Below, in pieces: positions 11,154 through 22,132 of a stretch of DNA of 31,001 nucleotides. The notes beneath the pieces were generated by a model that searched no databases, was not told the origin of the DNA, and worked only from the letters and a program-made list of their open reading frames with translations. The position numbers were made by a program, and so were the translations under genes. The DNA is from Klebsormidium nitens (lineage: Eukaryota; Streptophyta; Klebsormidiophyceae; Klebsormidiales; Klebsormidiaceae), in the NCBI GenBank assembly GCA_000708835.1, contig DF237749.1:1457-32457 (forward strand), written 5' to 3'. How positions within the stretch are numbered: the stretch's first letter is position 1; each line of letters opens with the position of its first letter.

Positions 11154-11190
11154 TTTTCAAGGGGGGTTGGGAGGGGGAGGGGGAGGGCGG
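11119..11190 (+). promoter_or_regulatory. G-run cluster (G-quadruplex-type) across the RING gene start
   Basis: The + strand carries runs of five to eight G at 11123-11138 and 11161-11187. The second block has at least five G3+ runs with one- or two-base loops (GGGGGG-tt-GGG-a-GGGGG-a-GGGGG-a-GGG). The gene reads leftward, so the G-rich strand is its template strand and its leader RNA would be C-rich. The block sits within 40 bases upstream of the start codon at 11153. A regulatory role is an inference. Confidence 0.6.
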
Positions 11191-12415
11191 CTCTGCAATC
11201 GGTGATATTGTGAACTAGGGCTGCATGAGTTTTGGGGTCGTGAAGCGTTGTGCTGCAATGGGTGACGCACTATGCTCTCACTGCGTGCCTCGGGGCTGCC
11301 TTGCTTTGATTGGTGGTCAGTCCAAAAGCTGGCAATGTTTGACAGGATTCGGAGCCTGGCTACCGGACTTGATGGAGGGTTGTTGTGGCGCAGCGCATTG
11401 AGCACGAGGCTGGAAACAAATGATGCTTGGCCCCTAAAAACCTGATAGCGCTCAATTTGCTCCAGTCGGTCGCATCGTCCCCCAAACGTGGAACAAGCAG
11501 CTACCAATTGCCCACAGTCACGCCACAGCCCGTCCCTGCATGTCAAAATATGAGATTCTTTCACAAGCAACTGCTGTGAGCTTACAATCAAGCTGCTGCC
11601 CAATTCGGTATCCAGTAAAACCTCCTCCCCTGCTGGCTACGAAAATCATTGCAATTCTCCTGTCAACTTTTCTACTGACGGGCCGCTTTCTAGCAAAAAC
11701 CGTACACCTTTCCGATCACCAACATGACTCCTTCCTTCCGAAGTAGTGGCCCACCCTATCCCTCTGAATTTAAGTTAGCACCCAGCAGCGCCAAGATGGG
11801 AAGACTTGCTCAGACATACTCATACTCCGAGCTTGCTGCTTCCGCCCTTTCTATAGTATTTCAGGCTAGCTGACAATTTTCTACTAGCAGGACAAAAGCT
11901 AGCGTTACAATAGTAGCTAAACGGAAGGCGCGGGAGGTAACGGCATAGGCAGGACCATCCGGCCGGATGTATTTAACTGCTCCTAGCCTTCTGGGTCTTA
12001 ACGATTTCCCGGGGCTTCAACGATCGCCGGGAATACAACCGACCAAGGCAACGACAGCAAAAGTTCCAACAGAACGTGTAACGCTGCATAAAAAGATAAT
12101 AAACCGCAGGTGATGTCACTCAAGAGGGATGAATGGAGCTGCGAACTCGGTCAAATCTGAAAGATCAGGGAGGCAGCTAGGAAGGCAGGGAGGCAGGGGC
12201 AGCTCCTCGCTAACTTCGCAGCAGAGCCGCTCAGGTGGTTTCTCTCTGTCATATCTTCTGAGGTTGCTGCCTTCAAGACGCATTGAGGAGCATGCCTCTC
12301 AGCTCGCAAAAGAACCTCTTGGTGGCGCCGACTGCAAGTGCTTCCGAACTACCACCCTTCAAAGTCCAGAGATCGTCCCAAACTTGGTGGTAGAGATCAC
12401 GTCAGTTTTGACAGG
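11154..12415. promoter_or_regulatory. Divergent promoter region between the RING gene and ELP2
   Basis: About 1.26 kb separates the two opposite start codons, so both promoters should lie here. TATA-like runs on the + strand are at 11970-11977 (tatttaac) and 12087-12103 (cataaaaagataataaa). ATGs at 12113 and 12129 open frames upstream of the ELP2 start. The first is short and closes by about 12160, and the second runs to 12542, overlapping the ELP2 start in another frame. I see no gene in the stretch. Confidence 0.5.
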
Positions 12416-15400
12416 ATGGACGTTCGATTGGAACATGTGGGGGTGGGGTGCAACCGGGTGGTCAATGCCGCATCTTGGGGCCCCTCAGGCCTTGTCGCAT
12501 TTGGCGCACACAATGCGGTGGCTCTATACAGTCCCGAGGTGAAGCTAACAACTCGATCGCCACTGCTTCTATGCAAATCATGTGTAGCTGGAGTTGCAAT
12601 CAGTAATTATGCTCGTCACAGATAGATGCACCACCATTCAAAGTCTCCACTGATGCATCGAGTGCGAAGAGGCTATTTCGCTTCCACCATTTGTAAAACC
12701 CTCCGGGAAGTATGATAGACCGGAAACTGTACTTTCTTTTGTGCGTGTGGTGTTACAAAGCTAGGAGTACTCTCTCCTCTTTTTGACCTTCATATGTTGT
12801 AGCTCAACGCAGCTTCTCAGGTGCTTGCAGTCAATTATTCTTTGCCCCCTTTGGTGCCTTTGTTTTCCCTACGCGGATTTCTCATGCAGAATTCCCTGCT
12901 CATTCAGCCTAGTCTATCTATTATGAGCTGTTATGGTTCGCCCTTGAGTTAGAGTCTAATGAGAAATTCTATTGAGACCACGTGTCCTCATTGAAGTTGT
13001 TGAACGCTCAACAACGAACCAGAAGCATCGCTTCAATACCCATCTTTCATCTGCGATACAGGATGTGAGGGTTCTTACGACACTGCCAGGACACTCCGAC
13101 CGCGTCAACTGCACCGAATGGCTGCCAAGGCACTCCGCCGGCCTTCCCACAAACCATGCAAACCACCCAGTAAACCCGCCTGGAAACCATCCTGCAAACC
13201 CGGCCCCAAGCCCCCTCCCCCTCATATTGGCCTCCGGAGATGCATCCGGCACAATCTTCCTTTGGGGACAGCAAAGCACATCCCGCCAGGACCAACCTCG
13301 TGATACATCGGAACCCAACTTCGTATCTGTAGCACACATTCCAACTGCGCACTCTGGGGCCGTCACGTGCTTAGTCAGTCACGTTCGTACTGTTACCCCG
13401 TCGGTTCATCCAGCGAGAATTATAGAGGCCCTGTTGGTTTCAACCTCGTCGGACGGTACAGTTAAGATCTGGGGCATCAGCAAGGGAGGGGGATCCGGAC
13501 AGGGCCTGGTAGAGACCACGTGTGTGCAGACCATCTCGGTGGGACCGAAGGTGATGATGTCAGCGGCGATGACGGCGCTTTCTGAGAGGGGGTCCAGACT
13601 GCTGTTGGCGCTTGGGGGCTTGGACAATGCAGTGCACTTGTACACCAGCTCAGAGCACCTTCAGGTGGGTGGGGCCTTAGTAAAATAGTGATTACCGTAC
13701 CGATTGTCCGGTTGTGCAGATTTTTGCCCAATGATTAGTTTTGTATCTCATGGGCTTTGGGCAGCTTCATCTATCCATTTACTTTGTCTTTTTACGGGGC
13801 AAAATGATCTGCAAATCTTTAATTGAATTTTATTTTCAAATTTTTGGAAGTCAAAGAATGTTTGATTGTTGCCCAACCGGACAATTGGTACGGTAGTTTG
13901 TATCTGAATCGTGACTCTGATCACTTCTTTTGTTGGGTTGTTCAAAGACTAGCACATCCGGTTCTGCTATTTTATCCTTCAGGAAAGGGGTAAGAGTAAT
14001 CACATTCCCTGGTCTAAGTTGTTATGTATTGCTCGCACAGGCTGTCTGGAGTAAGGATCAAAAAGTTTGGGCGTTTAGTATGCTTTTCTCTTGGGATGGG
14101 GCCACGTTATCAGGAGAGAGGCCCTGAAGTTGGCGGTTTTTGAAAAGTTGCTTGAGGCAATGGTCGAAACCGACAATGAGAGGACCATACAGTATGTATC
14201 CACGGAGTGGTTTCGCTCAATCCCAAAACGGTCAACGAAACTTCTGTGGTGTTCCTCGTGCATAAGATCAGAATTTTCTCGTGACAGATGCTTGAAACTT
14301 CCTGACTTGCCTCTGCAGTTCTCAAAGGTCTGCTCTCTGACCGGTCACCAAGACTGGGTGCGCTCCCTCGCCTTCGCTCCCCGTCCGAACCCATCTGCAT
14401 CCAACCCTCCTCCGCTGCTCTTGGCAAGCGGATCTCAGGATCGCAACGTGCGCATCTGGCGCATCGCGCCCCGGAAGTCGACCTCCACGTCAGTTTTGAC
14501 TACGTCTACCGAACAAGAACCGATACCCTCCACTAGCTCGACCGGAAACGGCGAATCTAACTTGCTTTCTCCGAGCACGGAGGAAGGCAACCTCGCGCTT
14601 GGCAGCAGAGTAAGCAAACAAGCAAACCCGGCGAAACCGGAAATAAACAGGTCGAATAGCGACCCCAAAGACGAGGCCCCGGATTTGGCGGGGTTCATGA
14701 GCCTGCTGCACATGTATGCGGCGGGCCCTGTTTTCCGGGTGGGCGGCCGCGTGTGGGAGGCGTCCCTGGAGTCGCTCCTCATTGGCCACGAGGACTGGGT
14801 GCACTCGGTGCGCTGGGCGCCGCCACCTGTCGCTTCCGTACTGCCAAGTGGCACCTCCGGAGGCGCTTCTCCCAGCTCAAATGCCACAGGGAGCAATGGT
14901 CTGATTCAAAATGGTGACGCAAGTTCATTAGAGAGAAGCGCAGAGGCAGCGGAAAGGAGAGTGAGGGAAAGCGCTGCGCGGTCGTCGCTCCTGTCGGCAT
15001 CCATGGACCGTACGATGATGGTCTGGCGGCCGGACGCGCGCACGGGGCTCTGGACGTCCGAGGTGACCGTCGGCGAACTGGGGGTGTCCAACCTCGGCTT
15101 TTACACCGGGCTGTGGTCCCCCCGGGGGGATGCGATTCTGGCGCACGGTTACACGGGCTCATTTCACTTGTGGGGTCGGGAAGTTCTGGAGTCTGGGGGG
15201 GAAGAGTGGCGCCCCCGGCTGGCTGTGTCAGGCCACGTGGGGGCCGTTTCGGACTGTGAATGGGATCGGGGGGGGCGGTATCTGCTGAGCGTGAGCCAAG
15301 ATCAGACGGCAAGAATACAAGCGTGCTGGCAGTGGGGGGGCCGGGACGCGGGCTCGAAGTCAGAGGAGAAAGGGAAAAAAACGCCCGAAAGTGATGCAGC

Positions 15401-17490
15401 TGGGGGGAAAGAAACACCTGTGAGTTTGGGGGGGCGGAGAGCTGGTGGCCGCGCTTCGTGGCACGAAATTGCGCGGCCGCAGGTGCACGGGCATGACATC
15501 CACTGCTGCGCGTTCGCCGGCCCGGCCGCTGACGTCAGCACAAGCACCGCTGACGTCGGCGTGTACGTCAGCGGGTCCGAGGAGAAGGTTGCGCGGGTGT
15601 TCCAGGCGCCTGAGGCCTTTCTGCAGACGCTTTCGCAGGGGGCCGGCCTAGAGGATCCTCCGTCCGGTGCACTCGGAGCAGGGGCCGAAAGTAGCGCTAA
15701 GGGTTCCACCACAGAGAAGATTCTCGGCGCAAACATGTCAGCGTTGGGGCTGTCTCAAAAGCCGATTTATGCGGCCGGGGGGGCGAACAACGGGGACAAG
15801 AACGGGGGGGAGATGGGGGGCTTGGGGGGAGAGGCGTTTGACACGGTGCCTGAGGCGGCCCCGAAAGTGTTGGAGGAACCGCCGCTTGAAGAGCATCTGG
15901 CGCAGAACACGCTGTGGCCGGAAGTGCGGAAGCTGTACGGGCACGGCAACGAGCTGTGGTGCATGGCCGGTGAGAAGCTAGGGTTTTGGGTCTCAGGATA
16001 TAAAGGCTTAGGTTCGTACTGTTCTGGGGGATTCGTTTCGATTTCCGGCACCACAAGAAAGGTGATGTCTCTGACTGATGACGTGCCAGGCGGTTGGGAA
16101 GTGATGTTTCCACATTTTGACGATCCATTTTTTCCCGGAATCAGTGCGTATAGTTCCAGGATCTTGAGCTGCAAATGCTAGGCTGTCAAAGGGGATTGAC
16201 TTACCGGCAACCTTTTTGACACTTCAAGCAAACGCAATCGACTGGCCGCTGAAGTCGATATTACTCCACACCAAGTGCATGAAAAGCTCGTCGAAGCTGG
16301 AGTGCTTGCCCTCTCGAAGCTTGAGATTAGAAGGAGGACGAGCGGGACAGGCAGTACGATGGAAGGCTTCTGCTGACGTATTCTACTTCCAACGAACACG
16401 AACCTGACCATCTAGGCCCACCGACTCGTCTTCATAATCTTGCTTCCCCAAGTTTACAAATCTTTCGACATGTCTGCTAACGGCCTTGCTTTCCATCCCA
16501 GGCGATCATTCGGGCAGAATCCTAGCGACCGCCTCTAAGGCCCAGTCCGCGGCTGCTGCCGCCATCTGGCTGTGGGACACCGCCACGTGGCAGCCTGTGG
16601 GCCAGCTGTCGGCTCACCAGCTCACGGTCACCCAGCTTGAGTTCTCGGGCGACGACCGGTTCCTGCTGGCGGTCTCCAGGGACCGCCACGTGTCGCTTTG
16701 GGAGCGCACGGGTTCGGGGTCTGTTGGAAGCGCAGCCGGCACGGGACAAAACGGCGTCGAGCCTGGTTCGAAGGATCCTCCTGGGAAAAGCGACGGAAAT
16801 CCTGTGCGGAAACGCGACGAAGAGAGTGTGCCGAGCACGAGTTCGGTGGAAACCTCTTCCCGGGGGGCAATTCAAGAGCTGATTCAAGAGCTGGCGGATG
16901 GAGTGGGAAGGAACGAGCGGGATGATAAAGAGGAGGAAGGCTTGGGGAGCTGGATCAAGGAAGGGTCGTACTTGGACCGCCGGACGGTGGTACCGTCGTC
17001 CGAAACCGGTCCGCCGTACCGGTTGGTGTTCAAAGTCGAGGCGCACAAGCGGATCGTGTGGGCAGGAACTTGGGCGCCCGACGGGCGCACCTTCGCGACC
17101 GGTTCGCGCGACAAGCTCGTCAAGATCTGGGCGGTTTCGTACGGTGCGGACGGTCGTGCGACGGGCGTCCGGGAGGTAACGAGGCTCCCGGCTTTCAGGG
17201 AGAGCGTTACGGCGCTGGCGTGGGGGGCGAGGAACGTGCTGGCGGTGGGGCTGGAAAATGGCGGCCTGGAGCTGTGGCAGGGTGAACCGGGCGGGTTAAG
17301 CTTGACCAGGCGGTTTGACGCGGGGCTCTGCCACGTGGCAGCGGTACATAGGATCAGGTGGAAGAGCGGGTATGCCGATAGATGGGCGGGTGACAGTAGA
17401 CAAGCGGAGGCCAGCCAAAGCGAGAGGCTTCAGTTGGCCGCGTGCGGTGCAGACCATTCAGTGCGCATCTTCTCGATAGACTTGAGATGA
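12416..17490 (+). CDS. ELP2: Elongator complex protein 2 (WD40 scaffold)
   Basis: ELP2 is the double WD40-propeller subunit of Elongator, which modifies wobble uridines of tRNA and is linked to transcription. Exons: 12416-12538, 13062-13664, 14319-15969, 16502-17490 (TGA), phases 0,0,1, about 1121 residues. The start fits because the family begins shortly before GCNRVVN, here GVGCNRVVNAASWGPSG. Other family landmarks are LTTLPGH, GGLDNAVHLY, LIGHEDWVHSV, SASMDRTMMVWRP, ARPQVHGHDIHC, ILGANMSALGLSQKPIY, TLWPEVRKLYGHGNELW and KVEAHKRIVW. The protein is longer than the roughly 840 residues I recall for Arabidopsis. The extra length sits in low-complexity loops: proline-rich near 13130-13215, Ser/Thr-rich near 14480-14690, Gly-rich near 15330-15460, and charged near 16715-17000. 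Homopolymer G runs occur inside the coding sequence. Confidence 0.95.
13693..13895. repeat. Small inverted-repeat element in an ELP2 intron (MITE-like)
   Basis: Bases 13693-13714 and 13874-13895 are 22-bp inverted repeats with one mismatch (taccgtaccRattgtccggttg). They enclose about 160 AT-rich bases inside the intron between 13664 and 14319. The size and shape suit a miniature inverted-repeat transposable element. I see no clear target-site duplication. Confidence 0.6.
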
Positions 17491-19077
17491 AAATCATTGT
17501 TGGATGTACGTATCCCTGTCTCGGCGAGAAAGGACGAGTCTGTAAGGCCTGAAGTGTTTGGAAAGTAAGTACTGCTGCCCTCTGCTTGAAGTGCATGCAG
17601 TCACGTACCTACATGTTGCTTTCTGTCATGGTGGTTCTCTACCTGGCAGCTATGTAGCTGCGATGTGGTCTTTGAGTTTCCTGTATGTGGCAGTCTGCGA
17701 GCTTGAGCTTTTGCCGTCCAAGAGAAACAATCGATCACAAGCAACCTCTGGTGGGTATCGGCGGTCTCGATCGCGCGACGGTCCGGTCACAAATTTGAAT
17801 CACCGGTGTGTCGCGTCGCGACAATTACTGTACGCGGTACTGACGGTCGTGCAGACCGGTACTTGAGAATCCGGTCCGAGTTCATAAATTAGAATCTGTC
17901 TGACATTCCGATCGTCAGAAACTTCCGGAGTTTCCGGCGGTACGGTACCGATCAAGTCTGACCGTACGTGAAATTTGAAAATCATGGTTTCGATCGGAAG
18001 TTCCGACTCGAACCACCCTAGAGTACCGCGGTACCTAACTTGAAAGGAGAGTGCAGAAGATGGAAACGGGAGTGTAGGGAATGGCGCTTTTTAGAAGCAA
18101 GCAATGGCGGCCAACTTTGCAGCCACGATGGTGCTTCTTCCGATTTGTCCTCAACATAACAAGATGTTGGAGCTTCGAAGGAGCCTTCATGACGCTCTCC
18201 CAACATTTTTTTCTGCTTGTCAGAGGTTTTTATAAGCTGCATATGGCTCTTCTTTGCGTGCCAATTTGATGCTCCTCTCAAAGTGTAAAACCTGACACTG
18301 TCTAAGAATCTCCTCACACTTACTTACGGCCCGGCAAAATTTTTCTGAGTATTTGTACCGCCCGAGTAACATAAACCTGAGTAGCCGTGACGCTAATCGC
18401 CGGTAACACTGACCATATTCGATACGCGCTAAATCGATTTGGTGGCGGCCGGAGTCGGAACGGTACCCACCATAGGTAGCTTGTGATCCTGATTGCGGCG
18501 GGAGAACCATGCTTTACAAACCGTTACACAATCATATCGCGTTCTGCTATAGATTAGGCATGCTTTGAACAATCAAATCTGCCATGACAAAGCTTGACGC
18601 GTTTGCCACATGGCCGATGCAGCATTCAATATATTTAACCAAAGACGTCGAGGCAGTGACCGCACCGTAACATATGTCGCGCTAGCTCGTGGAAGTGTAT
18701 CTTATTCGGCCACGCATTCAGAACACATGTATGCATCTACGCCACCATGTAGAAGCTGGTATGCTGCAGCCGCGGCAACGACTGCCTGGTCCTTCCGCTT
18801 CCACTATACGTGCTCGCGTTTTGTAAGCTCTGGCTTAGCGCATAATGATCATTGAGGTACTAGCAACTGTGTGCGGCGGCCGGACAGCATTGTAATGGCT
18901 CGCTTAACGGTACGGCGCTTCTATCGGTCATATCGAATCATAGTTATCAACTGAGAACATCAGGTGCTAAAATATTAGGGCCCTACTTATGGCATACAAA
19001 GCACTCTGAGGAAGTATCAGCAACGCATGGCATGTCTTGCCCAGCAATTTGCTCAACAGCCTATTACTTGAAGAGTC
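17491..19077. other. Intergenic region between ELP2 and the protease-fusion gene
   Basis: About 1.6 kb lies between two genes that end toward each other. It holds the inverted-repeat element at 17733-18488 described separately, and short repeated words such as gaccgt, gtaccg and aaatttgaa around 17780-18020. No frame has a recognisable product, and the longest ones are short and without splice support. Confidence 0.55.
17733..18488. repeat. 756-bp segment bounded by 28-bp inverted repeats
   Basis: Bases 17733-17760 match the reverse complement of 18461-18488 at 25 of 28 positions (gatcacaagcWacctMtggtgggtaYcg). The interior next to each end is rich in gaccg/gtaccg/ccggt words. This could be a non-autonomous DNA transposon. 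No coding sequence is recognised inside and I could not find a matching target-site duplication. Confidence 0.55.
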
Positions 19078-21274
19078 TCATCTGTCGGCGAAGACGCTTG
19101 CGAGGAGCCCGATCTGCCCCCCCGGTACTCTGCCAATCAGACGTTGGATCGACTTTTCAAGGTCCGTCAGCGACTCGTCCATGTCGAGCTTCTGCCTAAT
19201 GAGGTCTTTGGCATGCGCCACGCTGTCCACACTGAGCGCCGCCACGCGTCCGTCGAACAGCAAGAGCGCGGCTCCGCAGTCGTTTGTAGTCCACGTGTTG
19301 CTATCGAACAGCAGGTGGTGCTTGGTGCTGCTAACCCTCAACCCAACCGCTTTCATCACGGCCGGTGACTTATTCCACCCCCCTGGGACACGAGGCAGCT
19401 GAGAGTCGTCGACAAACGTGAACAGGACCAGATCATTCCCCTCGAGAAACGGTTGATATCCGGTTAGGATCTCCAGAAAGTCGGGGGCAAGTTCGTCTAC
19501 AGGCTCCAAGATCGCGAAGTCCAGTCTCGTGTCTCTTTCTAGCACTTTGAGTTCCATGGTCCTCTCAAGCGATGGTACTTGCACCAAGACAGTATCCCCT
19601 TGCCTAAACCGTGAAGGTAAGGCGTGGTTACACGTGACCGCTCGGTTTGGCTTGAAGAAGAACCCTGCCCCGTCGAGTGGCTCCAGGGAACCGCTTGACG
19701 ATGCAGGGAACTGGAACATGGCATGGTTGACTTTCTTCACGACCGCTGTTGGACAAAGGCGGTGAGCTGCAGAAGGCGGAAGAACCTGACTCAATCAGAT
19801 GCTTAGCCTTTTCAGTGCAAAAAAGCCTTCAATGGAGCCTTCCTTCTCAGCAACGTAAATCAGCGGATTCAATGTGCGAATTCTCTATCAGTTTGTAACT
19901 TCATATCCGCAGCCAGAATTACTTTTCGTATCCTTAATTCAGGTAGGTGCAGCAAAATGCGTCAGACGGTGAAAAAGAATGCACAGGTGACGTCGGTCGG
20001 TCACCATAGGAAGGCCTTACCGTTCTTTTCACTCTCAGCCAAAACGGCTCTCCAAACTTCAAGCTGCTTGACCATATGCTTTTTGCTGACAAGATGCCCC
20101 ACAAGAAGGCAGGCTGTGACAGCAGCAACGACCTGCGCGAAATCATGCAATTGCTCCCTGAGCCAACAAGATGCCAAAAGCCTACTGGCTTCACGTGCCC
20201 ATAATTTTGGTCAGGATCTGCAGGGATGCGCCTTAGAAACTCCAAAAAATAAAATGATACGGTGGATCTGTAGAAGAAGGACTTCCGCGCTGAGGCGTGA
20301 AAGTAAAAATGCTCAAAAGAGATTTGAAGCAAAGCTTAGGCTTGGTTAGATGATTCACTGGTGACTAAAACCAGCTAAGATCATCACGACTTACCAACGA
20401 GGTGCCAAGCAGTAGCTCAGGCGATCGGCCGTTGAACTCTGCGAAATCACGAAGAAGGTGCAATTTATAAATACTCAGAAAGCCGTTGTAGCAGATCAGA
20501 GGCAGTGAGGCAAGTTCATGAAGCAAGTGATTACAAAAAGGATATTGGCCTGCTCTCTCGTTTCAATTGCAATCTACTACCCAACATGGTTTGACGGAAC
20601 CAATCGCCCTGAACAAAAAAGCAAAGCAGACTCGTTCAAAATTGCCATTTGCGCGCTGAATTCCCTCATTGAACGAGGTAAAAGAGATGACAGAACAAGT
20701 CTCACTGGGTGCGTTGTGATTCTCTTCATTTCGTTGCAGGCTGTATTCCAAATAGCAGCTGTCAGCACTCACGGCGTCCATTTGCTTGCTCTGCAAGATG
20801 CGCGTTGGTTTCCTCAATTTCAGTCGGCCTTCTAAGTTACAAAGAACTCTTCAATTAACGTCTCAGATTGCTTGCATGAAAGATTGTTGTAACGAATTTG
20901 AAAACCATGGTTTTGCATACTGCATAGAAGGCTCTAATGAAGAAGCAGGCGATGCACTCCTTTCGTCCTGAATCAAGCAGACGTGGCTCAGAGTGATCAG
21001 ACTAGGAAAGTACCTGGCAAAAGAGCAACTGCGTCTTCAGGACCAGGTCAACTGGAATTTCAGCAGCTTTGCAAATCCAACTGCGCCCGTTGATCCTGGC
21101 GCATGTGACTTCCCGTATGATGCTAGCATACTCACAATCTTCTAAGCAGATAAGCTGAGGTCCCTGTAAGCGCAGGGGACCTTCTGTTACTGATGCTGTG
21201 GCCACTTCTCGGCCCAGGAGAATCAGAAAAAGGAAGAATATCAGTCGAGACCACCTCATCTTGCTTAAATGCAT
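19078..21274 (-). CDS. Signal peptide + SARAF-like lumenal domain + TM + chymotrypsin-fold cysteine-type protease domain
   Basis: Five exons, read leftward: 21274-21014, 20790-20706, 20549-20395, 20132-20021, 19766-19078 (stop). All borders are GT..AG and the phases agree (0,1,0,1), giving 433 residues. Residues 1-27 form a signal peptide (LIFFLFLILL core, possible cut after VATA). Residues 38-103 carry six cysteines (43, 47, 58, 68, 86, 99) in the spacing I recall for SARAF, the store-operated calcium entry regulator: PQL-C..C, V-C, W66-C68, then SCYLEYSL for SARAF's SCGLEY. Residues about 161-182 are a membrane span followed by KK and a helix. From about 210 there is a trypsin-like domain: H252 in TCNHAL, D287 in RLDFAIL, and C368 in TNDCGAALL where serine is usual. 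The protease exon alone is clear. Joining it to the SARAF-like part rests on phase and splice signals. Two genes would be the alternative, but the protease exon has no ATG before residue 221. Confidence 0.6.
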
Positions 21275-22132
21275 TCTTGTTGGCAGCAATCTAGGTGTTT
21301 GTTCGTATCTAGACACCTAACTCTCCAGGCTTTACTTAAGTGAAGCTTTTCCTGCTTAGTACTACCCGAACCGGCATCTATAGCAAGAGCACAGGGGTCA
21401 GCCCCGAAGAAAAATGAGAGCGCTCTTCTCTGCAGAAAGCAATTCTGTAGACTATCTGAATTCTGTCAGTGTAGACTCTCTGAGTCTCAAGCAGATAAGG
21501 TTGCGGTCGCCAGGCGCGCGCGCGGCCGGCCTCGCGTTGGAGGTTTGAAGGTTTGGCCGCCAGTACGCCCGCACGTCAAGATCGACACTGCGGCGGCATG
21601 CGCGCGATAGAACACTCAGTCCAATCTCTGCTGATCATTGCCATGCAATGCTCAATTTGACATCTTGAAGAATGTTTCGGTTTCATCTATGCGCCATGAC
21701 AGCAAAAGGGGTGCAAAACGATTATAGTTGTGCGGAAAATCCTATTGCTCATAAGGAGGGACAACGAACAAGTTTGATTTCAAGGGACAACCTCCCTCAG
21801 AGCGCTGGGCTGGCTGACGATATCTTTTCAGCTGACCGCCGTACTAGCTACTCAAAAGCCCAAGGCAGAAGCTTTCGTCCGGCACCGGAAAGTTTACAAT
21901 CATTCCAATCCTGTAGTAGTAGACCGACGAGTAGGTAATTACAGGATCGCATGCCGGCACCCACTCCCCATGATGCATGATAACCAGCCTGATGGCCGAC
22001 TTCTCCGCCTCGCGAAATGATATTTATCTCAACAAAGCCTTAATTTCGAAAGGGAAGCCCGACTCCGCCGCAATCAGCAACATGTGAAGCAGGGAAATTC
22101 GTGAAATATAAATGCTCGCGTGATCAAGGTCG
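21275..22132. other. Intergenic region between two minus-strand genes
   Basis: About 860 bases hold the promoter side of the protease-fusion gene and the 3' flank of the J-protein gene. A GC-rich patch with alternating CG lies at about 21510-21610. No gene, RNA gene or repeat is recognised. Confidence 0.55.

Noticed and set aside
17940-18030. tRNA-like B box (ggttcgagtcgg on the minus strand)
   Set aside because: No A box, acceptor stem or anticodon arm can be placed at the right distance.
20870-20970. Possible additional exon of the protease-fusion gene (acceptor ttgattcag)
   Set aside because: It has no good donor, and its inclusion would break the SARAF-like cysteine spacing that direct joining of 21014 to 20790 gives.
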